Source: Lampris incognitus
Taxonomy: Eukaryota > Chordata > Actinopteri > Lampriformes > Lampridae
Reading direction: 5' to 3'
Length of the DNA: 64,000 nucleotides
NCBI RefSeq assembly: GCF_029633865.1
Contig: NC_079221.1
Coordinates: forward strand, 3,675,730 to 3,739,729
This document shows, one piece after another, positions 19,500 to 30,787 of this stretch. The notes under the pieces were generated by a model. That model saw only the letters and a list, made by a program, of their open reading frames with translations, made no database searches and had not been told where the DNA came from. Position numbers and translations under genes: made by a program. Within the stretch, counting starts at the first letter, position 1, and every line of letters starts with the position of its first letter.

Positions 19500-22400
19500 G
19501 CGGGAAGATGGCGCCGATACATGCTCGCTCCATTACGAGCAAGTCCTCCATACTAAACGATGTATTCGTCTTAGAGGGTTCGGGTTTCCTGTTTCCGACC
19601 TAGACTCGACAGAGGAGCATGGAATACAGCCCCCTACTGGAACCGCGCCCACCGGACTGTACTTTTATCAGTCCTTCCGGGACCTGGGGCCGGGGCGGCG
19701 GACTCGCCGAGGCTTTCAGGATCCGCTTTTCGAGTCGGACGGTGAGCGCTGGGACCTCGTCCTCGTTTGAACCGCGGATGATCAATGTTGGTCGTTCAGA
19801 TCCGTTTTATTGTACTTTAATTTACAGACCCCCGGGTTCTAATAGTTATTTTATGTCTGAATTCAGTTATTTTCTCCCCCTCCCTCTATCAGGTTTGACA
19901 GAGTTGGTGATGTAAACTACTAACAAGACACGTTAGCCCCTAGCTAACGGGTCTGACCCTTTAGCCGAGCGGTTAGTGACGTCACCTTGTGGTGCAGTAC
20001 ACCCCGTGTCGAATCCCGCACCGGGCAAGAAAATAACCGGTTACAGTGATTTTAATATCCATGTCGATGACGTTTCTTGTAGCTTTGCTTCTGGTTTTCT
20101 AAATGTCACTGAGTCTCAGTTTTATTCAACGCGTGTCTGGTCCAGCACACATTAAGGATCCTACATTAAGGGCCCTACTTTGGACGCTGTTGTTAAGCTT
20201 GGTTTAAATATTGATTCTATTTGCGCTGAGGAAGCTGCATGTTACAGACCATGAATGTGTTTTGTTCAGCCTGACTTTTCATTGAGGTTCTCTGCCCAGT
20301 CTTCTTTCAGCCTGTTCCCTGTTTTTCAGGGGTCCTGTGAGGGCACAGCACCAATGGGCGGCCATTGTTAACCCGGGCCTCAGCCAATCCCGTATGGAGC
20401 CTCGACTGATCCGGTATGGTCTTGTCAGTCCGCATAATGATTTGGTAAAATGGTAGGCCGGATGCCCTTCCTGACCCAACCACCAACCCTATGGAGGGGG
20501 GCACAGGTAAAGCGCTGGATGCCATCCCAGTATTCATGGACTTGGATTCTCTGGCCAAGCAAGTAAAGGTGTTAAATCGCCTCTCAGCTGATTTTCTGCA
20601 GCTTTTGACCCAAGCTTCTTCTTCTTTTTCTGTGTGAAGTGTTGTTTTGTCACGCTGGCGTTGATTGTCTGGTCCACTCCTTTAATACACATTGCTCCGC
20701 CGTTTTGGCCGTAGTGGCTCCTAGTAAAATGAGACTCTCTCCGTCAATTCAGCCCCCTTGTTAAACGATACTAGTCGTTGTTTCCTGCGTAAATGTCAGA
20801 GAGTAAACTGACTGTGTAAATCCACCAAGCCCCATGTTCAATGTCTCTATTACAAAGACCTTTTAGCTGATTTTAACAACATGGTTAAGGATGCAAGGGC
20901 TTCTTACTTTGCTTAACCTAAATTCCTCCATTAAATGCAACCCTAAAGTCCTGCTTGACAACATCAAAACAAATTGTCACTCTGCATCTCCTGATGTGCC
21001 TATTTTTGTTTTATTTGGTTTTTTTTAAAATAAGGATTGCAGAACCTTTTTTTTGTGGATAAAATTAGAGATGTCATGGCAAAATTGTCCACTCTTCTCC
21101 CTTTTCTGCTTATTGGCTGTCAATTTTGGACTGCTTCTCTCCTATCTGACTACAAGATCTCACTGATCTGGTGGGTAATATGAAACCTTCCTCACACCCT
21201 CTAGATATTTTACCAACTTCCCTGCTTAAAAATGTATTGGGTCTATTGGTCCACCTCTATTAGAAATAGCTCGCTGCAATATGGTTGTGTCCCAGCTTAT
21301 TTTAAACATGCAGTTGTTTTGCCTCTTTTGGAAAAAAAACAAAACAAACCTAACCTTGATCCATCCCTCCCCAAAAACGATAGGCCTATATCCAAGCTGC
21401 CTTTTATCTCAAAAATTTTAGAGAAAGTTGTTGCCAAACAGCTCAATGCTGTTTTAACATTTTAGATAAATTCTAATCTGGTTTCCGTGAGAAGCAATCC
21501 ACTGAAGTGGCTCTTCTCAGAGTCTCCAATAATATAATGATGTCTTCTGATGTGGTTGAGTGCTTTTGATTTTGTAGATCACAGAATTCTGACTGAAAGG
21601 CTTAGGCAGTGGGTAGGGGCCTCTGGGAGTGTTCTGGACTGGTTCCCCTCCTATCTCTTGGATAGTAGTTTTTCTGTGTTGTTTGGTCCCTACATGTCTG
21701 AAACTGCTGCTCTTTCCTGTGGTGTGCCTCAGGGTTCTGTCTTGGGTCCTATATTATTTTCTTTGTATATGCTTCCCTTAGGTCATATTATTAGCCAATT
21801 TAAAGGTATTTCATATCATTGTTATGCAGCTGTATGTCCCTTTAAGCCTGATAAGACTGACAAACTGTCTATTTTGCACAATCGTCTGATTGCCATTAAG
21901 GACTGGATGGCTAACAATATTTTACAGCGAAACACAGATAAGACTGAATCCTTATAATTGCTAGTATAGGTTCTAATGTTGCTCAGTGTATTGGGTCCCT
22001 TTCTTCAGCTGTACAGTCTAATCTTAGAAATCTTGACGTTATATTGATCAGGGTATGTACTTTAAGCAAAATATCAAATTGTTGACTTGTAGATGTTTCT
22101 TCCATTTAAGAAACATTGCCAAACTAAGGTCAGTTATATCACAACTTGAGCTAGAGATGATCATTCATGCTTTTATATCATCCCGGATAGACTACTACAA
22201 TTCTTATTTCACCTGCCTCAGCAAGTCGCCCCTGGACTGTCTACAAATGGTCCAGAACGCCACTGCAAGGCTGTTGACCAGGTCCAGCAGGACAACTTGC
22301 ATCACACCCATTTTATCTTCTTTACATTGGCATCAAGTTTAGGCTTCATTTTAAGGTTCTTGTTTTCACATATAGAGTCCTGCATGGTCAGGCACCTGTG

Positions 22401-22672
22401 TACATCTGTGACATGCTCCATCCTTATATCACCAGTAGGTCGCTTAGGTCATCTGACCAGGGCTTACTGGTTGTCCCTCACTCTCATTTGAAAACAAAAG
22501 GTCATCGTGCCTTTGAAGTTGTGGCTCCGACACCATGGAATGCTCTTCCTTTAGATATATGATCTGCAGTCTCTGTTGATGCCTTTAAAAAGTGGCTGAA
22601 GACTCATTTATTCAAACTGGCCTTTGTCTCACCTCGCACTGTCTAGTGTTTGTAATTTTGTGTTTTTAAGGT
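19500..22672 (+). pseudogene. L2/CR1-like LINE, degraded
   Basis: The 5' end has gaagatggcgccg. An endonuclease part reads TLIYRPPGSNSYFMSEFSYF and, across an inserted solo LTR, GDFNIHVDD. The reverse transcriptase part has NDRPISKLPFISKILEKVVA, AFDFVDHRILTERLRQWVGA, LSCGVPQGSVLGPILFSLYM and HNRLIAIKDWMANN. The catalytic YADD is mutated (SYHCYAAV). Downstream pieces include LRNIAKLRSVISQLELEMII and SSLHWH. Large internal deletions and frameshifts. A fragment at 20290-20530 (ggccggatgcccttcctgac) looks like an inserted SINE piece. Confidence 0.78.
19911..20045 (+). mobile_element. solo LTR of the tRNA-box compact element
   Basis: 135 bp, beginning TGTAAACTACTAAC and ending CCGGTTACA. It is a diverged copy of the LTRs at 2737-3116 with A box TAGCCGAGCGG. 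It is flanked by GTGA at 19907-19910 and 20046-20049 and splits the LINE endonuclease motif GDFN. Removing it and one GTGA rejoins the motif, so this is a true insertion. Confidence 0.75.
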
Positions 22673-22675
22673 CCA

Positions 22676-23668
22676 TCCATCCATCCATTATCCAAACCGC
22701 TTATCCTGCTCTCAGGGTTATGGGGATGCTGGAGCCCATCCCAGGGGTGCCGGAATGGGCGGGGGGGGGCAATTGCCCCCCCCACTTTTAGAAAATAATT
22801 TTAGAACACTTTTTACTGGCACAATAAAAAAAAAACAAGTATAATGAATTTTGTGCAAGATCCACATGCGTTCATGTAAAGGGGAATGGATTTAGGGCAG
22901 ACAGTGAAATAGGTACAACGAGAAAAAGAACGGCTCCCACCAAGTACGACTTGGTTCCCTTCGTTCGTGCCAGAGAGCCGTTCGAAAGAACCGGATCGTT
23001 CGTGAACGTCACATCACTAGTATGGATGATATTTTCACAGCAGCAGTTGTAATAATAATTTACCAGTGGCTAAATAATTTTGGTGAGGAATGCGACGATG
23101 AAGCTGTAAGCTGTTTTTCTGATTTTTCGTTAAATAGGGCTTTGAGATAGATGTGCGCTGATGAACACATGGCAACATTACTGTTGCTATTGCCTGCTTG
23201 CTACTACAGTGTTACTGTCTTGTAAACTCGTAGTTTAGGCTAATTGAACAAGAAATGTTTGTATCTAATCCCACATGCACTAGCTGTCTTATGTTTGAAT
23301 TATACCGCTACCCCGTGGGCAGGCAGCAGAAAGAGTGGGATTTCGAAACTGAATACAATATATCACTTAAGCGCTCAAGCTCAACACAGAACACTACATT
23401 GAGATTGCCTAACTGCAACAAAGTAAAAAGATGGGGCGGACACGTGTCTTCAATGACGTGCTTTATTGTATGAAAACTGCAAATCCAGGCATACAAAGCT
23501 GCGCTCCGGTGTGCTCTTATAGCACTATACAGTACACCCTGCACACGCATATATATCATTGTTGGCCCCCCCACTTCTGAAGTGATTCCGGCGCGCCTGG
23601 CCCATCCCAGTAGTCACTGGGCGGCAGGCAGGGCGACACCCTGGACAGGCCAGCAGGCCATCATTTGT
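22676..23668 (-). repeat. V-SINE fragment split by a hAT element
   Basis: The left part ends ...gagcccatcc and the right part resumes gcccatcccagtagtcactg. The two together form the usual V-SINE tail region. The element between them is listed separately. Confidence 0.75.
22742..23599. mobile_element. non-autonomous hAT element
   Basis: 858 bp with ends CAGGGGTGCCGGAAT and, inverted, CAGGCGCGCCGGAAT. It has a perfect 8-bp duplication GCCCATCC (22734-22741, 23600-23607). The open frame at 23255-23473 has no known domain. Same family as 5489-6505. A further repeat end (ccggatcgttcgtgaacgtc acatcactag) lies inside at about 22925-23020. Confidence 0.82.
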
Positions 23669-24591
23669 TGCTTATGTTTTATTGTTTATTTCTTTTTTAC
23701 GGTCCTATTTTTAACAATTTTTGTGAAGCACTTTAACCTTGCTCTTTGAAAGTGCTATACTAAATAAACTTTACTTACTTACTCATACAGCACACTATAA
23801 CGTCAACATCAACTGTTGAAATGGCTAATGTTGCTTCTGCAATTGCTTTCATGGCATTCTAGATATGTCAGCTATTAAATTCCTCGTAAAAAAATCTGAT
23901 TTTGGAGACTGAATATGTGATATAAGAGGAGTATGGCAGATTGCTCTCAAGGCTGCTGAAATGGTTCTACTCTGACTTTGAAAACTGGGCCACACACTGA
24001 GACTGATGAGATCTGGCTTTAATCAGCACTGTGAGCATTTGACTTATAAGTATTTGATTGATACGCTGTTGTTTTTCTCCGCAGCTTGCTCCACTTTTAC
24101 AGGTGCAACTGTTTATCGGAGTTTTATGCCCAGAGATTGATTCGGATGCGCTCCTTTTCAATGCAAATGGCGCATGTCAGCTTCCAACTAACTCAACAGA
24201 CATCCACAGACCTATTTTCCTACTATAGTGAGATGACTATGAAGCTGGAATAATTGGATGATGTTCATCATGATCCTCTTAAAGTGGATATTTGCAGCAG
24301 TGGCCCTTTTTCCTCTTCCAGCTGCTACATGTATGATGTAATTTCTCTGTGGATAGTCAGGGACTGTTCTATCCTGACCTTTGGGCTCAGGGAATCAAGG
24401 CTGTCCAGTCCATTAGAAATAGGATAACGACCTGCCCAGACAGGTTTCAAACTGAGGATTAGCATGGATTTGTGGATATGCGTCCACTGGACAACAGATA
24501 GTTTTTAATAGTTTCTGTCAAGCAGTGAAGATTTTATATACATTTTCAAAAGGTAAGACTGAACGCTGTAAATCATCAAATGTTCACTTAC
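23669..24591. other. intron, nothing recognised beyond a LINE-like tail
   Basis: 23690-23790 (ttttgtgaagcactttaacc ... aaataaactttacttactta) resembles a LINE 3' tail. The rest is unique. Confidence 0.45.
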
Positions 24592-24903
24592 CTTCAAAGG
24601 ATGGGCTTCTCTCCAAGCTGTCTCTGACCTGGAGGTGTCCAGTGGAATTTGAATCGAGGCTCCGGGCTTGGGCATCGACTGAGGAGTAGCCCAGGACTGC
24701 TGAGCTCAGAGACCTCAATTCCTCTTTTCCTGGATCCCTGCGGTCCTCCGTACCTTTCTTTAGGCAGGAGTAAGAATCCCTCTCCCTTCCAGATTGATTT
24801 TCCACTTCCTTGTTGCTTTCCCCTACGGGACGGTAATCAACAGCAGTCAGTGGAACACAGTGTGCTTTGTTCCCCCGAGAACTGACTTCCTTGAGGAGTG
24901 CCA
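24592..24903 (-). CDS. kcnh7: kcnh7 coding exon: variable C-terminal tail
   Basis: Encodes about 104 polar, low-conservation residues rich in Ser, Glu, Arg and Lys, for example REVENQ-type and EDRRDPGKEELRSLSSAVLG stretches, ending SLERSPSFE. There is no folded domain here in the family and it is likely intrinsically disordered. The frame is supported by phase agreement with both neighbours. Acceptor acggag (weak), donor GAAG|GTAAGT. Confidence 0.78.
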
Positions 24904-24984
24904 CTCCGTGAACAAAAACAATTTGGCACTTGCCAAATAGGAAGGGAAAATATATTAATGCCTATTCAGATTAGTCTCTGTTAC

Positions 24985-25069
24985 CTTTAGGAAGATGCGG
25001 TGTGAAGGAGATCCTTCTTTTGGTCTTTGTGCCCTCGCCATCTGAATCACAGCCTTGGGAATTGTTGGC
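24985..25069 (-). CDS. kcnh7: kcnh7 coding exon: short linker exon
   Basis: An 85-nt exon encoding ANNSQGCDSDGEG then TKTKRRISFTPHLPK. It follows the cyclic-nucleotide-binding homology domain. KRRIS is a good basophilic kinase consensus, at the place where KCNH7 has an RRRKLSF-type motif. Acceptor gtgcag, donor AAAG|GTAACA. Phase 0 start and phase 1 end agree with both neighbours. Confidence 0.85.
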
Positions 25070-25294
25070 CTGCACCGATTTGTTCTGGTTAGAATGGTCT
25101 ATTGACTAATTCAAACATTAGTAGACTGAATTTTATCGAACATTAGACACTACCATGAATTTCAGATATCAAGACAAATAAACATTTGACATTGACAATA
25201 TTATGTAAATCACCAAGAGGACAAAGTGGGAATATTAATGCGGATACTGAATTTGAAAAGAATTTAGTAATGAAATTAACTCCACAATGTTTAC

Positions 25295-25500
25295 CGTTGC
25301 ATTCTCATCTCGGAGGTTGAAGGTAAGCTCCAGGTTGGTGAAGAAAAAGTCGGCAAACTCTGGATACATGTCCAGCACCTCCAGCAGGTCTTCTCTCTGA
25401 ATGGTGTGGAGGTCACAGTAACTCAAGGCTCGCACATCAGCATTGGACTTCCCAGACTTGGCATATAGATGAATCATTTCACCAAAGATGTCATTTTTTC
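25295..25500 (-). CDS. kcnh7: kcnh7 coding exon: end of cyclic-nucleotide-binding homology domain
   Basis: Encodes [60 protein letters not shown] and NLRDENAT. The FNL tripeptide in ELTFNLRD matches the intrinsic-ligand strand of KCNH channels. FADFFFTN is a small departure from the usual FSDHFLTN. The acceptor (ataactag) has an interrupted pyrimidine tract but gives the only in-frame join. Donor ACG|GTAAAC. An 11.7-kb intron full of repeats separates it from the previous exon. Confidence 0.93.
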
Positions 25501-25949
25501 CTAGTTATGACACGGAGAGACAGCGATTCTTGTCAGGACTGGGAAAAACAAAAACAAACAGTCTTATGCAGTACATTTTTTTTGCAATAATAAAATCCAC
25601 AGGAAGTTATGTTCAATACACAGTCATACAATTTGAATGTGTCTCAAAACCCCCATGGAGACTGCAGAAAGGGCAGCATGTCTTCATTGGTCTTTGTGGA
25701 TTATGAATATCTCAGCGCCGTTCCTCTTTGGGCAGATATTCTCCCCAGGTCTGCCCATCAGTTGTCTTGCTACCTCTGATCCATTATTCACTCAGAGCCA
25801 TGACTGACAAGTCAAAGCAACTTTGATGTGGAGAGAAAAGCGTTCGATTGTGCTTGACAAGCTTAACCAACTGGGTTCTATGAAAGGAATGTCTTTGTAA
25901 ATAACTACGAAATTACCGGAGCAGTTCTTCAGCAAAATTACAGGATGCC
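25501..25949. other. intron, nothing recognised
   Basis: Unique intronic sequence next to the cyclic-nucleotide-binding exon. Confidence 0.4.
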
Positions 25950-26305
25950 TTGGTCGGGCGTCCCTACAGACACAATTGGCCGTGTCTACGGGTGGGAAGC
26001 CGGATGTGGGTATGTGTCCTGGTCGTTGCACTAGCGCCTCCTCTGGTTGGTTAGGGCACCTGTTCAGGGGGAGGGGGAACCGGCGGGAATAGCGTGGTCC
26101 TCCCACGCGCTACGTCCCCCTGGTGAAACTCCTCACTGTCAGGTGAAAAGAAGCGGCTGGCGACTCCACATGTATGGGAGGAGGCATGTGGTAGTCTGCA
26201 GCCCTCCCCGGATCAGCAGAGGGGGTGGAGCAGCAACCGGGATGGCTTGGAAGAGTGGGGTAGTTGGCCAAATTCAATTGGGGAGAAAAAGGGGGAGAAA
26301 ATATT
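25950..26305 (+). repeat. 430-bp tRNA-type SINE, copy 1 (5' truncated)
   Basis: Forward copy lacking the tRNA head. It has gtccctacagacacaattgg, gaagccggatgtgggtatgt, tgaaactcctcactgtcagg, catgtatgggaggaggcatg and a tail ending in ttggggagaaaaagggggag. Confidence 0.85.
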
Positions 26306-27711
26306 TTATTTGTGCCAAGGTTCACTAAATGCCATCACCGCGAGCATAGTATGTGATAGAGATGTGCTGTGGCCATCTCCAGTGTGCCCGTCTGTGGACT
26401 ATAAGCAGTGGCCCAAAGCTTCTCTGTTCACCAGTATCACAGCAGGCACCGGACACCACTTTCACACAGAAGACGGCATCACACGGAGTGGTGCATTATC
26501 TGTCCCCACATACAGCTCTCACCGCAAGGATTGAGAAGGTCATTTGCTCAGACAGCGGCAGATGGACCAATTCCTCACCTCTGGAATCCAACTGCTGTGT
26601 CCTGAGATGGAATCCTACCAAGACTATTACCTGTATCCTCTCCGCCGTTACCCTGTTGTCCTTGCTAAACATTCAACAAAGAGAAAAGTAATTTCGGTAG
26701 TGTGGACTGACAGCGCCTAGAAATCGACCATCTGATGCAAACGTACGAATGTATACAAATTGATGCAAAAAGGTGCTGAGAGGATGATATGTCTGCATGA
26801 AACATAAATGTGCTTTTTCCTGTGAATCCGATCAGGGACTTTTCGAGCGTGTTCGTTATTTATGGGTTTAATGTGACTCCGCAGCTTTTGCTAAGCTCAG
26901 ACCCCATTCTGTCAGGTGTAGGTTTGGAGAGCATTCATTTCTTGAATAATGACCAGTTTAATCCTGCCTTTGCCTTGTAACACCTGGCTGTGGTTCACCA
27001 GCCAGGGAAAACACCGTCACTAATAAGACTAATGAGAGTTCAATTTATATTTAACTAAATTACGAGTAACACAAGTGAGATGAAACATTGTCACGACTTT
27101 GGGGTTTGTGATTGTTTTATATAGATCTGTCTCTTAGTACTGTTTTTCATATGACCCCCCCCCCCCCGCCCCTTGTAGTCACCTCATCTTCCCGCTGTAT
27201 TATAGACGTGTCAGAGCAATGCCATGGCAGCCGTTTTACTGTCTTCTCTGAAGTTGCTGCACAGTCTTCCGTGGGGCTGGTTAAATGTCAGTCACAAGCC
27301 TGTCACATGAATAGCCCCGGCGCTCAGAAGGAAGCGCCTCGGGGAGACGCGAGCGTGCACGTACCTCGCCGTTCTTATCAAAAAGTGTGAAACACGGCTT
27401 GAGGTCTGTTTCAGATAAGTTTAGAAAGCAGTCAGATGGGAACAGCTGAAAGAAGACAGAGCATACTTAACGGTACCGGCTGATGTGCTGAGAGGTGTCG
27501 CTGCATCTCTTTGTTAATGAGCAGTGTTTAAACGGTGTGTGTCCGCTGGGGAGTACCTCTGCCCGCCCGCCCCTGAGCTGAGCTGAGCTGAGCTGAGCTG
27601 ACTAGACTATAACTGCATGTTTGCTCATGGCAATTATGACGCAACATAAAATGAGCAGAAAGTTGATAAAAACAAAAAATGTTATTATTGGATCCAACAG
27701 ATCAGGAAATA

Positions 27712-27714
<3 letters not shown>
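26306..27714. other. intron, no gene
   Basis: Short simple repeats only: a C-run at 27154-27166 and (GAGCT)n at 27575-27599. No coding motif recognised. Confidence 0.45.

Positions 27715-27808
<94 letters not shown>
27715..27808. repeat. (TA)n microsatellite
   Basis: About 45 TA units, uninterrupted. Confidence 0.95.
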
Positions 27809-27810
<2 letters not shown>

Positions 27811-28852
27811 ATTACTATCATATAGGTTTTCAAGTTGTCTGGTTGCCCCAATTATTTTGATAGATTTTAAAAGATATGTATAATCTCCATAATACCCTGA
27901 GGATGAGCATGTGTCATGCAATCATGACCCACATCTTAGGTCTACTTCCTGTTTATGTTCTTGTGTGAATCATTCTGTCTGTTGGTGCTAATTCAGTAGT
28001 AACACACTATCAGCAAATGCAGCCTGATTTATACAATCGCTTGAATTACGTGTTGCCATCAATCAACATACGTTCACTATAAGAGCACAGCTGAACTTGA
28101 CGGACGACAACAAAGTTAATTTGGGGACTGACGAAAGGTTAACGTCAATGCAACAGCTTCTTGTTATCCTTACAGAAGATTACACCAGGCGTGATAAACG
28201 AGTCCCACTGTCACGTAATCTGTAGGAAAGCTTGAGACAGTGTGATTAATTGTGTTATGCGTCGGATGGAAACGGTATCGTAGTTAGATTGCTCTATAAA
28301 TTGGTTCTCGAGCACATCAGCTTACTGTGGGTATTTCATGATAATGTTGGCATTCTAACGAGGCAGCAGATTCATCATCTCGTTTTGTGTAAGACTGGAA
28401 CTTTGAGAGGAGAGGACCTGGGAAAAGTAAAGACTGGAGCTGGTGAGAAGAATAGAGGACGCCTTCGTCTGGCCGCTGACTCAGCACAGAACCACGAAGA
28501 CGGTGTTTTTGCTGCACTGCTGGATGACAGCAATGGAAGGGAGCGAGGGATGCGGCCAAGGTCATCAAAGCTGGCATCCCGGTGAACGGTGCAATGACCG
28601 AGTTTGTCTGAGGACTTCCCGGCGCCGCTGCAAGACACCCCAATATCAGACACAATCTCCCAGGACAGTTTCTAGTGAATGGCGTTCATCTCACCCGATT
28701 AGGAAAGTGACACATGCTTAAATGCCTTGGGTTTAAGCATGAAGTGATACTGCTGAGATGGTCGCTCTCCAACTCACATTATCATACGCTCAGCCATTTC
28801 TCAGTTCAAACACAGCCCACTTTTAATAATCCATCCATGGTCATTTCTTTTT
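27809..28852. other. intron, nothing recognised
   Basis: Overlapping open frames on both strands near 28250-28720 have no known motifs and are treated as chance. Confidence 0.45.
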
Positions 28853-29402
28853 TTTAAATTCTCCCCCTTTTTCTCCCCAATTCTGATGGCCTGGCGGCCT
28901 GTACAGGGTGTCTCCCGGCCTGCCGCCCAATGACTGCTGGGATAGGCTCCAGCATCCCCGCAACCCCGAGAGCAGGATAAGCAGCTTGGATAATGGATGG
29001 ATGGATGGATGTATCCGGCCAATTACCCCACTCTTCCGAGCCGTCCCGGTCGCTGCTCCACCCCCTCTGCTGATCCGGGGAGGGCTGCAGACTACCACAT
29101 GCCTCCTCCCATACATGTGGAGTCGCCAGCTGCTTCTTTTCACCTGACAGTGAGGAGTTTCACCGGGGGACATAGCGCGTGGGAGGGTCACGCTATTCCC
29201 CCAGGCGCCCCAACCGACCAGAGGAGGCGCTAGTGCGGCGACCAGGACACATACCCACATCCGGCTCCCCCCCTCCCCAGACACAGCCAATTGTGTCTGT
29301 AGGGACGCCCAACCAAGCTGGAGGTAACATGGGGATTCGAACCGGCGATCCCCATGTTGGTAGGCAACGGAATAGACCGCTTCGCTACCCGGACGGACGC
29401 TA
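28853..29402 (-). repeat. 430-bp tRNA-type SINE, copy 2, with nested V-SINE tail
   Basis: Reverse copy whose tail region (ttctccccaattctg / atccggccaattaccccact) is split by a forward V-SINE 3' fragment at about 28885-29012 ending in (GGAT)n. The tRNA-like head (ttcgaaccggcgatccccat) is intact at the right end. Confidence 0.82.
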
Positions 29403-30600
29403 TAGTCCATGGTCATGTCTATTGGAGGCGTCTAAAAACCCATGATGTTTACTTCTTTGTAGCGAGCATTCCATCCAATGGTAGTAAATGGCTTTTTTGT
29501 TTGATGCAATCCGTTAAATGTTAAATCTGTGCTCTTATTCGGGAAGACACGGGTGTAACGAGGCCCAGTTACTTGAGCAGACATGGCTTTAACATCTGTC
29601 TCAACATGTGCCGTAGTATGGGTTTTGTGCAGAGTGATGGAATAGCACTTGTAATATGTTCGTCCAACAAATCAGAAACCATCTGGCTTTCCAGTGTTGT
29701 GGCTTCCTTCCCAGATCCCTGTCGATATGACCATTCATGTGACATAATGAGGAAATTGAGGGAGCACAGTTGGAGCTGTCCCGAATGTGTCCGCTACGTC
29801 TGCTTAGTCTGCACTGCAGTTCCTTCCAGAGGTTTTCAAATAACACGAAAAATACACCGTCTTTAATCGGTGGTGTCTTCTGTTATAACTGTCGCTTTGT
29901 CTTTGCTTAGCAGTGACCCACTTTTGCCTTGAAAATGATTAAAAATGGATCTTATCTTACTTTCAGGACAGCTGCTAAAGGTGACCTCCGCTTATTTTAT
30001 TTGTCTTTGCAGAGATGGCGTCATTACTCTCAACCGCCATCCCCTCCTTTTATCAGTGATTAATGAAACTCGTCGTGAAGAAGTGGGACCGTTGTCGTGT
30101 GTCTGGACAAACAGGTGCAGATTTGATGTGGACATAGTGCGACGCACATTCAGGGCGACAGATCCTCTTGAAGAATAGCGAGGGGGCTGTTGAAACTGCT
30201 CACCCCCTCTCGGTGGCTAGAGGAGATCCCAAGTGGGCGGCTGCAACAGACTGAGACCACTGGCATTTAAATCCGTGAGACCGGTGACAGACGTTGACAA
30301 AAGGTCAAACCAAAAAACTGATGTTCATGTGCTCGAGGCTAGAAGACACAGAACGTCGCTCCAAACCCGTTTCACAACTTCCAGCTATCACGCAAACAAA
30401 TCAGAAACCGCAAGGGTGAAGAAATGGATTTGCTGACTTCCTACTGTAGATGTAATTCTTTAATGAGCAGTCCCTGGTCTTTTTTAGCCAGCAGCTCCAA
30501 TTAGATTTAGCCCGGCCCCCGAGACCGAGATCATTAAAATGTGTTAAATCATGAGGCCTGAACAAGCCCACAGACCTTATAGCATCCATAAAATATGTGA
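29403..30600. other. intron, nothing recognised
   Basis: No repeats or coding motifs identified. Small overlapping open frames lack known domains. Confidence 0.45.
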
Positions 30601-30610
30601 CCCTCCACAT

Positions 30611-30615
<5 letters not shown>

Positions 30616-30667
<52 letters not shown>

Positions 30668-30787
30668 TATATATATATATATAGGTATATATATAGGTAT
30701 ATATATAGGTATATATAGGTATATATAGGTATATATATATATATATAGGTATAGGTATATATATATATAGGTATAGGTATATATATA
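30616..30787. repeat. (TA)n / ggtata-rich microsatellite
   Basis: Pure TA run, then TA broken by regular GG (aggtatatata). The Tc1-like element is inserted in it, and the microsatellite resumes at 31985. Confidence 0.9.

Noticed and set aside
28250..28721. Clustered overlapping open frames on both strands
   Set aside because: No conserved motif, no splice-consistent neighbours and equal openness on both strands.
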